In this document: piece by piece, positions 1 through 8,010 of the stretch
How the letters are laid out: every line of letters starts with the position of its first letter
Numbering within the stretch: position 1 is the first letter of the stretch
Assembly (NCBI GenBank): GCA_022447225.1
Contig: JAKVAZ010000007.1
Location: 236,475-300,474, forward strand
DNA from: Fuerstiella sp.
Lineage (GTDB): Bacteria > Planctomycetota > Planctomycetia > Planctomycetales > Planctomycetaceae
Reading direction: 5' to 3'
Length of the DNA: 64,000 nucleotides
Program-made: the position numbers and the translations under genes
The notes under the pieces: generated by a model
Databases searched by the model: none
Seen by the model: only the letters and a program-made list of their open reading frames with translations
What the model was told of the DNA's origin: nothing

Positions 1-1101
1 GTGTTGGGACCGGTTCGGGCTTCGCTCACGGACGTCACGAAGGAACTGGATGCAATCAGGAAGACGATTCCGACCACGATGGTGCTGCAGGAACTGGAGG
101 AACCCCGGAAGACGCATCTGCAGATTCGAGGGGAATTCCTCAGGACCAGCTATGAAGTGACTCCCGCCGTTCCGGCGGTGCTGCCGGAGGTTGCCGAGGC
201 AGAAGGTGCACGGACACGACTTGATTTTGCAAACTGGCTGATGCACCCCGATCATCCGCTCACGGGACGTGTGCGAGTCAACCGGATCTGGATGCGTCTG
301 TTTGGGCGAGGTCTCGTTGAAACCGAAGACGATTTTGGAACCCAGGGCACCCTGCCCAGTCATCCGCAGTTGCTCGACTGGCTGGCCGATGAATTTCGTG
401 GCCAGGGGTGGTCCACCAAAAATCTGCTGAAGCTAATCATGAATTCGGCGACCTATCGACAGACTTCGGCAGCTCGGCCGGAATTGATGTCGGTGGATTC
501 CGGAAATGTCCTGCTGGCCCGACAGAATCGTCTTCGTGTTGAGGCCGAAATTGTACGCGACCTGGCTTTGTCTGTCAGTGGAAAATTGTCTCCGGTGATC
601 GGGGGCGAAGGAGTCTATCCGCCTCAGGAATCCGGTATCTATGCGTTCACTCAGCGCAAGAAGAACTGGAAAACCAGTGCTGATGAAGATCGATACCGCC
701 GTGGGATGTACACGTTTTTCTACCGCAGTGCGCCCTATCCGATGCTGGAAACATTTGATGTGCCAAAATTTAATGATACCTGCACTCACCGTGACCGATC
801 AAATACGCCCCTGCAGTCTCTGACGATATCGAATTCGGAAGCAATGTATGAGCTGGCACAGTATTTTGGACAGCGAATTCTGTCGAATGAGGCGGTGGGT
901 TCTGAGTCAGCTGCACTGGATGAAGAACGACTCATTTTTGCTTTTCGCCTGTGTGTGAGTCGCCAGCCCAGGCAACATGAACTTGTGGTTCTGATGAGAT
1001 ATTTGGAGCAATCCCGCCAGGTCTTTACTGAGGAAGAGAAGGTCTGGACGGCTGTGGCAAGACTATTGATGAATCTTGATGAGTTTATAACTCGGGAGTG
1101 A
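1..1101 (+). CDS. PSD1 / DUF1553 domain protein, C-terminal part
   Basis: This is the C-terminal portion of a planctomycete PSD1 protein; the reading frame is open at the window edge, so the true start and the expected N-terminal cytochrome (PSCyt1) and DUF1549 parts lie outside. Visible DUF1553 hallmarks are the block with RVNRIWMRLFGRGLVET, then HPQLLDWLADEF, then SATYRQ, LRVEAEIVRD and NTPLQSL. The full-length relative at 46618-49224 carries the same blocks in the same order. A DUF1501 gene follows 75 bp downstream, the usual PSD1-DUF1501 pairing. The family's biochemical role is not established; linkage to heme domains and Tat-exported partners suggests a periplasmic function. Identity of the domain is secure; the function is unknown. 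Confidence 0.92.
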   Translation: MLGPVRASLTDVTKELDAIRKTIPTTMVLQELEEPRKTHLQIRGEFLRTSYEVTPAVPAVLPEVAEAEGARTRLDFANWLMHPDHPLTGRVRVNRIWMRLFGRGLVETEDDFGTQGTLPSHPQLLDWLADEFRGQGWSTKNLLKLIMNSATYRQTSAARPELMSVDSGNVLLARQNRLRVEAEIVRDLALSVSGKLSPVIGGEGVYPPQESGIYAFTQRKKNWKTSADEDRYRRGMYTFFYRSAPYPMLETFDVPKFNDTCTHRDRSNTPLQSLTISNSEAMYELAQYFGQRILSNEAVGSESAALDEERLIFAFRLCVSRQPRQHELVVLMRYLEQSRQVFTEEEKVWTAVARLLMNLDEFITRE

Positions 1102-1175
1102 CATAGACGACACGATGCTGCCGATAGAGCCATCAGGCCCGGCGGAATCGACTGTACTCGGAAAGAACAAAATAT

Positions 1176-2600
1176 ATGACACGATCAGATATTCACCCCC
1201 TGACAAGTGCCGGGCGTCGGGCGTTGCTGGGAAATGCGGGACTCAGCATTGGATCCATTGGACTGTCTTCGTTACTGGCAGGGGAACAGGCACAGGCAGC
1301 GACCGGAGCGCCAATGCCGCACTTCAAGCCTCGTGCCAAGTCTGTGATCTATCTGTTTATGGCAGGTGGGCCAAGTCAGCTGGAATTATTTGAAGACAAG
1401 CCTCAGCTGACTGAGCTGTCGGGACAGAAACCACCCGAAAGCTTCACAAAGGATCGACGATTTGCATTTCTGAAGGGGACGGAGAAACTTCTTGGATCAC
1501 GCAGAACTTTTGGTCGTTACGGCGACAGTGATGTCGTGCTCAGCGACTTGCTGCCATTTACCAGTAAGATAGCGGATGAAGCATGCTGGCTGAAAGGCAT
1601 GAGCACCGATGTTTTCAACCATGGTCCTGCCAAGATCTTCCTGCAGACCGGGTCTCCTCAGCCCGGCCGACCATCAATGGGGTCGTGGGTGACATACGGT
1701 CTTGGCAGTGAATCTAAAAACCTGCCTGGTTTTGTGGTCCTGCCGTCCGGTCCCCGCGGTCCCCGTGGAGGTTCCGCTTTGTGGTCCAGCGGTTTTCTGC
1801 CGACAACTCATCAGGGTGTCCCGTTTCGTGGACAGGGGGACCCGATTCTGAATCTGCAAAGCCCGGAAGGATTTGATCAGCACGCCCAGCGACAGTTCAC
1901 TGATGCTGTACGGGATCTGAATATGGCTCGTTATGACGCCGTGGGTGATCCGGAAATTCAGACGCGAATCTCTGCATACGAAATGGCCTATCGAATGCAG
2001 ATGAGTGCGCCGGAACTGATGGATATTGAAAGCGAACCAAAACATGTCATCGACATGTACGGTGCCGAACCTGGCAAAGCATCCTTTGCCAATAACGCTC
2101 TGTTTGCCCGGCGACTGGTGCAGCGTGGGGTTCGATTTGTACAGCTGTACCATACGAGTTGGGACCAGCACGGTGGCGGCGCATCGCTGGACAATGAACT
2201 TCCGGTTCGCTGCAAAGAGATCGATCAGGCATCCGCGGCGCTGGTCAGGGATTTGAAACAGCAGGGAATGCTGGAAGACACTCTGGTGATCTGGGGAGGT
2301 GAATTTGGAAGAACACCGATGGGCGAAGACCGCTCACTCGGAGCAGTCGGCCGTGATCACCACATTGACGCATTCACGATCTGGATGGCCGGTGGTGGTG
2401 TTAAGTCCGGGTTCACATATGGGAAGACCGATGAACTTGGTTTCGGTGTCACGGAACAGAACGTTCATGTCCACGATCTTCAGGCCACGATTCTACACCT
2501 GATGGGGCTTGACCATACCAAACTGACTTACCGTTCGCAGGGACGTGACTTCCGACTGACAGACGTCCACGGTCGTGTGGTGGACGAAATCATTGCCTAG
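1176..2600 (+). CDS. DUF1501 domain-containing protein (Tat-like leader)
   Basis: A 474-residue DUF1501 protein, a family related to sulfatases/alkaline phosphatases and greatly expanded in planctomycetes. The N-terminus has an RR pair (about residues 14-15) followed by a hydrophobic stretch to about residue 38 ending in AQA, which looks like a twin-arginine export signal. Conserved blocks include VIYLFMAGGPSQLELFE near the N-terminus, WGGEFGRTPMGE and GRDHH in the second half, and the C-terminal FRLTDVHGRVV block. It follows the PSD1 gene by 75 bp on the same strand and probably forms an operon with it. Exported location is inferred from the leader; the substrate is unknown. Confidence 0.93.
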   Translation: MTRSDIHPLTSAGRRALLGNAGLSIGSIGLSSLLAGEQAQAATGAPMPHFKPRAKSVIYLFMAGGPSQLELFEDKPQLTELSGQKPPESFTKDRRFAFLKGTEKLLGSRRTFGRYGDSDVVLSDLLPFTSKIADEACWLKGMSTDVFNHGPAKIFLQTGSPQPGRPSMGSWVTYGLGSESKNLPGFVVLPSGPRGPRGGSALWSSGFLPTTHQGVPFRGQGDPILNLQSPEGFDQHAQRQFTDAVRDLNMARYDAVGDPEIQTRISAYEMAYRMQMSAPELMDIESEPKHVIDMYGAEPGKASFANNALFARRLVQRGVRFVQLYHTSWDQHGGGASLDNELPVRCKEIDQASAALVRDLKQQGMLEDTLVIWGGEFGRTPMGEDRSLGAVGRDHHIDAFTIWMAGGGVKSGFTYGKTDELGFGVTEQNVHVHDLQATILHLMGLDHTKLTYRSQGRDFRLTDVHGRVVDEIIA

Positions 2601-2670
2601 CGATATCGAATTCCGTTCGATATTGGACAGTAGATCGGCTGTGTGACCGCACGGTGGAAGTATCGGTATC

Positions 2671-3687
2671 TTGAAGATCGTTCCGTCAACTGCGACAGCC
2701 GAGGTGCAGCAGGATCGCACCAGTACACTCCGGGCGGACGTTTCCCTGCTGGGAGCCGTCGTGATCTGGGGCATCAATATTCCGGTGATGAAGATCGGTT
2801 TGGATCAGCTGGATCCGTTTGTGTTTAATGCGATTCGGCTGGTCACGTCCGCTGTCGTTCTGACAGGCTTCGCCGTTTGCGAACGGCACAGGACAGGATG
2901 GTCCCTGTCAGGGATCTCGTGGCGGCAAATCCTGATTTACGGATGTTTGGCGGCGGGGCTGTACCAGTTGCTGTTTCTGCTGGGAATTGCCGGAACGACG
3001 GCGGGTAACACCGGTCTGATCATCGCAACCATCCCCGCATGGACCGCGTTGCTGTCCACGTTGTTCATTGGCGAAAAACTGGCCGCAGGGGCCTGGGGCG
3101 GGCTGTGCCTGGCATTTTTGGGTACTGTGATTGTCGCGTTGCAGAGTGAAGATCTTAGCCGCGGTACTGAACATCTGGCCGGGAACCTGATCATTCTTGC
3201 CGCTGCACTGACATGGGCCGGTGGAACCGTGTACAGCCGGCCACTGCTGCGGTCTGTTTCTCCGATACAGCTGTCGGCAGCCGCAACGGTGATCACACTG
3301 CCGCTGCATTTACTGGTTGCCGCAGGACGTTACGAACAGAGCTGGACACAGCTTCAGTCGGTTAACCTGTGGCTGATTATTCTGTACGCCGGAGCCCTTT
3401 CTTCGGGACTGTCACTGCCGATGTGGAGCTATGGTGTACGGCATGCCGGAGCCGCACACGCTGCCACCTTACAAAATCTGGTACCACTGATCGCGATTGC
3501 GGTGGCATGGTTCAGCCGGGGAGAGGCTGTGACAGAAACTCAGTTGTGCGGGGGGGCCTTAATTCTGGGCGGTCTGATTATCATGCGTCTGAATCCGCAG
3601 ACCGGCAGTACCGTGCCACACAAGACCGACGTTGACACGGCTGATGCGGCAGACACTGAATGCCAGGAAGAAACGACGCCGCGTTAG
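2671..3687 (+). CDS. EamA/DMT-superfamily transporter
   Basis: A 338-residue membrane protein with about ten hydrophobic segments arranged as two EamA repeats, typical of drug/metabolite transporters such as RhaT/YdcZ-type exporters. The first repeat starts at SLLGAVVIWGINIPVMKIGL, the usual EamA opening. The first repeat closes around residue 150 and the second begins with LIILAALTWAGGTVYSRP-like sequence. A hydrophilic tail rich in Asp and Thr follows the last helix. The start is a TTG preceded directly by an in-frame stop at 2644, so few alternatives exist. It sits 120 bp upstream of the class II aldolase gene on the same strand, but the spacing does not prove cotranscription. Substrate cannot be predicted. 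Confidence 0.85.
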   Translation: MKIVPSTATAEVQQDRTSTLRADVSLLGAVVIWGINIPVMKIGLDQLDPFVFNAIRLVTSAVVLTGFAVCERHRTGWSLSGISWRQILIYGCLAAGLYQLLFLLGIAGTTAGNTGLIIATIPAWTALLSTLFIGEKLAAGAWGGLCLAFLGTVIVALQSEDLSRGTEHLAGNLIILAAALTWAGGTVYSRPLLRSVSPIQLSAAATVITLPLHLLVAAGRYEQSWTQLQSVNLWLIILYAGALSSGLSLPMWSYGVRHAGAAHAATLQNLVPLIAIAVAWFSRGEAVTETQLCGGALILGGLIIMRLNPQTGSTVPHKTDVDTADAADTECQEETTPR

Positions 3688-3807
3688 AACCTGGCGGTGG
3701 CGAATTCCAGGTGTGTCGGAGTCACGCGGGCTGCTCGTGTGGCTCGCGACCTCAAAAATTCTCCGCTAGCATGCCTGCTGGCGAATATACCAAAAGGATA
3801 AGTTTCA

Positions 3808-4530
3808 ATGATCACTGATATTGCGGAAACCCGGCGCGATATGGCGGCCGTGTTTCGATGGACCAGCCGGCTGGGGCTGAGTGAAGGCATCTGCAATCAC
3901 ATTTCTCTGGCACTGGACGATACCACCTTTCTTGTCAATCCTCAGGGGCTGCACTGGTCGGAGCTGCGAGCCGGCGATCTGCTTGTTGTTGACCATGACG
4001 GGATCGTCCTGGAAGGACAGGGAGTTGTGGAACCGACCGCCCTGTTCATTCATGCCAGAATCCATCTGGGGCTTCCGCACGCTCGCTGTGTTCTGCATAC
4101 CCATATGCCATATGCCACTGCGATCACTTCAATCGAGGGTGGTCGTGTGATCATGGCGAATCAGAACGCGCTGCGATTCTTCAATGACATCGCTTACAGC
4201 GATGAATATGACGGACTGGCGCTGAACGCGACGGAAGGCGATCGGATCTGTGGTGAACTGGGTGATAAACGCGTTCTTTTCCTGGCCAGCCATGGTGTGA
4301 TCGTGGTCGGACCGTCGCTTGCTGTTGGCTTTGATGATCTTTACTATCTGGAACGAGCCTGCCAGGTGCAGATGATCGCCCAGTCGACACAGATGCCGTT
4401 GAATATTGTCGACGATCAGACGGCGGAGAAAACGCGTCAGCAGTTTCGGCAGAGCCAGCTGTTTGCAGAAGACCATCTTCGTGCCATTCGTCGTATTCTC
4501 GATCGCGAATGTCCGGACTATGCAACCTGA
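3808..4530 (+). CDS. Class II aldolase/adducin-family protein
   Basis: A 240-residue protein of the class II aldolase/adducin fold (fuculose-phosphate aldolase, ribulose-5-phosphate epimerase, methylthioribulose-phosphate dehydratase and others). The metal site is visible: HTH at residues 97-99 in VLHTHMPYATA, a third His at 162 in LASHGVIVVGPS, and Glu75 in VVEPTALF at the position of the catalytic acid in FucA. AAAAGGA lies about 9 bp upstream of the ATG. The KARI-like gene begins 31 bp downstream, so the two are very probably one transcript. Family membership is clear; which sugar phosphate or hydroxy acid is used cannot be read from the sequence. The closest general type is the adducin-like branch, not AraD, which has different phosphate-binding sequence. 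Confidence 0.88.
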   Translation: MITDIAETRRDMAAVFRWTSRLGLSEGICNHISLALDDTTFLVNPQGLHWSELRAGDLLVVDHDGIVLEGQGVVEPTALFIHARIHLGLPHARCVLHTHMPYATAITSIEGGRVIMANQNALRFFNDIAYSDEYDGLALNATEGDRICGELGDKRVLFLASHGVIVVGPSLAVGFDDLYYLERACQVQMIAQSTQMPLNIVDDQTAEKTRQQFRQSQLFAEDHLRAIRRILDRECPDYAT

Positions 4531-4561
4531 TCACTTATTTTAGACGTTTGAGAGGTGCCTG

Positions 4562-5566
4562 ATGCAGTTACTCAAGGATGATGACGTCTCCCTGAAGGCT
4601 CTGGACGGCAAAACGGTTTCCGTACTGGGTTACGGGAATCAGGGACGTGCACAGGCACTGAACCTGCGTGACAGTGGCGTACAGGTTGTGATTGGAAATC
4701 GGGATGATGAATACCGGGACCTGGCCGTCCGTGAGGGATTCGACCCGGTTGAAATTCCGGAAGCCGCTGCTGCCGGAGACGTACTGCTGGTGCTTACCAC
4801 CGATGAAGCGATGCCGCTCATCTGGGATGATCAGATAGCTCCGGGAATCCAAGCGGGCAACGTTCTTTGCTGGGGAAGTGGATACAACGTTGGTTTCGAA
4901 GTGATTAGTCCGTCCGTTGAGGCGGACTGGATCATGATCGCTCCGATGATGCCTGGTAATGTTGTTCGTACCAGATACGAACAGGGCCAGGGAGTGATCA
5001 GTCAGTTCGCGGTGGAGCGTGATACAACCGGGAATGCCCGTGAGGTTGCTCTGGCTTTGTGCAAAGGCATGGGACTGACGCGTGCCGGAATCTATCAGAC
5101 GTCTTTTCGCGGCGAGGCAGAACTCAATTTGTATACGGAGCAGGTTGTGTGGGCCGGACTCGCTGCGTGGCTGCAGTTTTGCTTTGAGTTAGCTGTCGAG
5201 AACGGAATCCCTTCGGAAAACGTGGTGATGGCTCTGTATGCGTCGACCGAGAGTTCTGAAATTATGGGATTGATGGCGGAATACGGATTCTACAAGCAAA
5301 TGAAGTATCACTCGACAACCAGCCAGTACGGAACGCTGACCCGCGCCGGGAATCTGATCAGCAAAGAAGTTCGGGACCAGGCGCGGCACAATCTGGTCAA
5401 CGACATTCAGGGAGGGGCATTCGTCAAGGAATGGACTCAGGACAACGAAGCTGCGTCAAAACGTCTGGAACAGTTTTGGCAGAAGGCTCTCGCTCATCCC
5501 ATGAGTCTTGCCGAAGATCGCGTGATCCGAATGATCCAGGACGTGAACAAAACCGCCACTGACTGA
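4562..5566 (+). CDS. Ketol-acid-reductoisomerase-like protein with altered active site
   Basis: A 334-residue protein colinear with class I ketol-acid reductoisomerase (IlvC) but divergent. The Rossmann motif GYGNQGRAQALNLRDSG (from about residue 23) and the C-terminal knotted-domain block DIQGGAFVKEW match IlvC. Aligned by eye to class I enzymes, the active-site His of the AHGF motif is Ser106, the Lys of APKxPG is Met129, the Asp of TDLFGEQ is Asn189, and the first Glu of FECLHE is not acidic; Glu193 and Glu230 remain. The cofactor loop reads GNRDDEY rather than the usual GLR...S, which suggests NADH rather than NADPH. It lies 31 bp after the class II aldolase gene, not in an ilvBN operon. 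It is probably not a working isomeroreductase; a simpler reductase or dehydrogenase role is inferred. Confidence 0.8.
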   Translation: MQLLKDDDVSLKALDGKTVSVLGYGNQGRAQALNLRDSGVQVVIGNRDDEYRDLAVREGFDPVEIPEAAAAGDVLLVLTTDEAMPLIWDDQIAPGIQAGNVLCWGSGYNVGFEVISPSVEADWIMIAPMMPGNVVRTRYEQGQGVISQFAVERDTTGNAREVALALCKGMGLTRAGIYQTSFRGEAELNLYTEQVVWAGLAAWLQFCFELAVENGIPSENVVMALYASTESSEIMGLMAEYGFYKQMKYHSTTSQYGTLTRAGNLISKEVRDQARHNLVNDIQGGAFVKEWTQDNEAASKRLEQFWQKALAHPMSLAEDRVIRMIQDVNKTATD

Positions 5567-5803
5567 TTGCCGAAAGGCAATGACACCACGTCCATCTGTT
5601 ATGAAGATGTGTCAGATTCTGTTTGTCGGACCAACGAGCTGTGCATCCCGCAGAAAGCAACACGCTCACACGGGACCGAAGGAACCACCTTGGTTTGATC
5701 TCAGCAGACCGGGAGTCACCTCCGTCTTTCTGTTCACCCGTGGGAGTTAATTTCGGTCACCGCGGGGTGCAGACGATTCCCAATGACAACATTTCCGAAA
5801 CCA

Positions 5804-6937
5804 TCACGGGGCCGTTTGATCGCAATCCCGCAGGAAGTCTGAGATCAGCCTGTTGACAGGAACGGCGGCTTCCATCTGGACCATGTGTCCGCAGTCTTCG
5901 AACACACGAACCCGCCAGCTGTCCGGGAGTTCTTCGGCGTGTTTGTGAGGAATGATTTGATCACTTTCACCCCAGACGACCTGGACCGGTATTTCGATCT
6001 GATCCAGTCGGTCTCGAAATACAACCGTCTGCTGGCCATCCGTCGTCAACTGGCCGACGATGGTCGTCAGTGCGTCCTGCACGCCGTCAACGCGTTTGAA
6101 CTTCAATAAATCGTCCACCGACTGACGAGTGACCTGCTCTCGGTCGGCGAAGAGTCGTTCGAGCCAGGGGCGGAGCTGTTTGCGGCGGTCGGTACGGACG
6201 ACAGCGTCGAGATACTCCTCATCAATATCCAGTCCGAGCCCGGCACTGGAAATCAGCGTGCAGGACAGCAGTCGATCGGAGTGTCGGAAAACGGTGTCCA
6301 TTGCGATACCTCCTCCCAGTGAGTGGCCTGCAAGGTGCACACGTGGCAGGTCCAGGGCATCCATCCAATCGCAGAGCACGCCGGTGAGTGTCTGGATTGA
6401 ACCGTCTCCCACGTCCTTTGACGACAGGCCGTGTCCCGGCAGATCCAGGGCATACACCGTTCGTTCTTCGGCAAGCGTGGCATGGTTGAACAACCAGTTA
6501 TTCAGGTTGCCGGTGAACCCGTGGACGAGAACCAAAGGCGGTCCACCCTCCCCCAGTTTCAGATATTGAATATTCCGGCTGCCGACCTCAATCGACGCGG
6601 GGGTGGTCTCCTGAGACTGATTCTGTTCTTCAACGGTTTCGACCACGAATCCCTCGACATACCGATCGATTTCTTCTTCGGGCACTGTGGGATCGGCGAC
6701 CACGGCCAGCAGTCCGCCAACCGGGATTTCCTGATCAGGCTGTGCTACCAGACGGCGCAGTGTTCCGCCAATTGGAGATTCCACCACTCCGATGGCCTTT
6801 TCGGTTTCAATTTCCAGGACTTCGTCGCCGGCGGCAATCACAGATCCTTCAGCGGCTTTCCATTCGCCGATGCGGCCCTGTGTCATTGCGAAACCCCATT
6901 TGGGCATGATCAGCTTGTCGATACGGGGGTTGCCCAC
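5804..6937 (-). CDS. acoC: Acetoin dehydrogenase E2 component (lipoyl domain fused to alpha/beta hydrolase)
   Basis: A 377-residue protein with an N-terminal lipoyl domain (residues about 5-85, lipoyl lysine K47 in IETEKA) joined by a Gln/Glu-rich linker to an alpha/beta hydrolase domain (about 120-375; nucleophile S206 in GHSLGG, Asp326, His351). This is the AcoC architecture of acetoin dehydrogenase complexes, in which the hydrolase domain replaces the usual acyltransferase domain and passes the acetyl group from the lipoyl arm to CoA. The GTG start overlaps the end of acoB by 28 bp, indicating translational coupling. No dihydrolipoamide dehydrogenase (E3) gene follows; E3 is presumably shared with other complexes. 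An internal ATG at residue 11 is a possible alternative start. Confidence 0.9.
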   Translation of the reverse strand: MGNPRIDKLIMPKWGFAMTQGRIGEWKAAEGSVIAAGDEVLEIETEKAIGVVESPIGGTLRRLVAQPDQEIPVGGLLAVVADPTVPEEEIDRYVEGFVVETVEEQNQSQETTPASIEVGSRNIQYLKLGEGGPPLVLVHGFTGNLNNWLFNHATLAEERTVYALDLPGHGLSSKDVGDGSIQTLTGVLCDWMDALDLPRVHLAGHSLGGGIAMDTVFRHSDRLLSCTLISSAGLGLDIDEEYLDAVVRTDRRKQLRPWLERLFADREQVTRQSVDDLLKFKRVDGVQDALTTIVGQLTTDGQQTVVFRDRLDQIEIPVQVVWGESDQIIPHKHAEELPDSWRVRVFEDCGHMVQMEAAVPVNRLISDFLRDCDQTAP

Positions 6938-7947
6938 TTTTGGTACTCCGAAACTTCGCGGACGGTTGGAATGATGTTCTCCGAGTTCGGTTTGTACAGG
7001 TCTTCCAGATTGTCACTGAACGGAACCGGAGTGTGCGGTGCGGTGACCATTTTAACGGGGGCCTTGAGTGCTCCGAACGCTTCCTGAGCAATCAACGCTG
7101 AGATATCAGTTGCCATGCTGCAACGAGGAGTTGCTTCATCGACGACAACCACGCGTCCGGTCTGTTCCACACTGTCGAGTACGGTTTCAACGTCCAGTGG
7201 AGAGGTCGTTCTGAGGTCAATGACCTCACAGTCAACTCCCTCTTTTGCCAGTTGTTCGGCAGCTTTGACGGACTCATGCACCATTTCGGACAGGGTGACG
7301 ATGGTGACATCGCTTCCTTCGCGGACGATTTCAGCTTCGCCGAACGGAATCGTATAAGATTCTTCGGGAACATCGCCTTCGAGCTGATACAGCCCCTTGT
7401 GCTCACAGAAGATGACCGGATCGTTGTCTCGAATTGCTGAGATCAGCAGGCCTTTGACATCGTAGGGAGTTGAAGGCACCACACACTTCAAACCGGGGAT
7501 GTGTGTGAAGATAGAATACAGTGACTGCGAATGCTGAGCCGCACCGCGAAATCCGGCGCCGATCATGGTGCGAATCACCACGGGAGTTTCTGCCTTACCT
7601 CCAAACATGTAGCGAAATTTTGCTGCCTGATTAAAAATCTGGTCGAAGCACACACCCAGAAAATCATTGAACATCAACTCAACCACCGGACGCAGACCTG
7701 CCGTTGCGGCACCAATACCGGCGCCGACAAATGCGGATTCGCTGATTGGTGTGTCCATCACGCGGTCGCCGTACTTTGCATACAGTCCTTTTGTGACGCC
7801 CAGCACGCCGCCCCATGCGTCTTCTTCGCCGTCAGCACCCTGCCCTCCCGCGATGTCTTCGCCCATCAGGATCACACTGGAATCCCTCGCCATCTCCTGA
7901 TCGAGGGCTTCGTTAATCGCCTGCTGATAGGTCAAAGTCCGGGCCAT
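6910..7947 (-). CDS. acoB: Acetoin dehydrogenase E1 component, beta subunit
   Basis: A 345-residue TPP-dependent dehydrogenase E1 beta subunit (transketolase pyrimidine domain followed by transketolase C domain). Hallmarks are GEDIAGGQGADGEEDAWGG near residue 30, then DTPISESAFVGAGIGAA, then VELMFNDFLG and, in the C-terminal domain, LRTTSPLDVETVLDSV. With AcoA it would decarboxylate/cleave acetoin, releasing acetaldehyde and forming hydroxyethyl-TPP. I chose the ATG at 7947 because an AGGAG lies 7 bp upstream; the GTG at 7965 would place that site inside the gene. Neighbours acoA (63 bp upstream) and acoC (overlapping) make a single operon. A generic pyruvate dehydrogenase E1 beta is the alternative, but the AcoC-type E2 favours acetoin. 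Confidence 0.9.
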   Translation of the reverse strand: MARTLTYQQAINEALDQEMARDSSVILMGEDIAGGQGADGEEDAWGGVLGVTKGLYAKYGDRVMDTPISESAFVGAGIGAATAGLRPVVELMFNDFLGVCFDQIFNQAAKFRYMFGGKAETPVVIRTMIGAGFRGAAQHSQSLYSIFTHIPGLKCVVPSTPYDVKGLLISAIRDNDPVIFCEHKGLYQLEGDVPEESYTIPFGEAEIVREGSDVTIVTLSEMVHESVKAAEQLAKEGVDCEVIDLRTTSPLDVETVLDSVEQTGRVVVVDEATPRCSMATDISALIAQEAFGALKAPVKMVTAPHTPVPFSDNLEDLYKPNSENIIPTVREVSEYQKWATPVSTS

Positions 7948-8010
7948 CGTGCAACTCCTGAACACAGGGAAAATGAACTGATGTCGAATTCAGTTTGTAT
8001 CGCAGAAAAA

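Noticed and set aside
5566-5581. Small hairpin ATTGCC-GAAA-GGCAAT at the end of the KARI-like gene
   Set aside because: Only six base pairs and no T-run; it may be a weak 3' hairpin but cannot be called a terminator.
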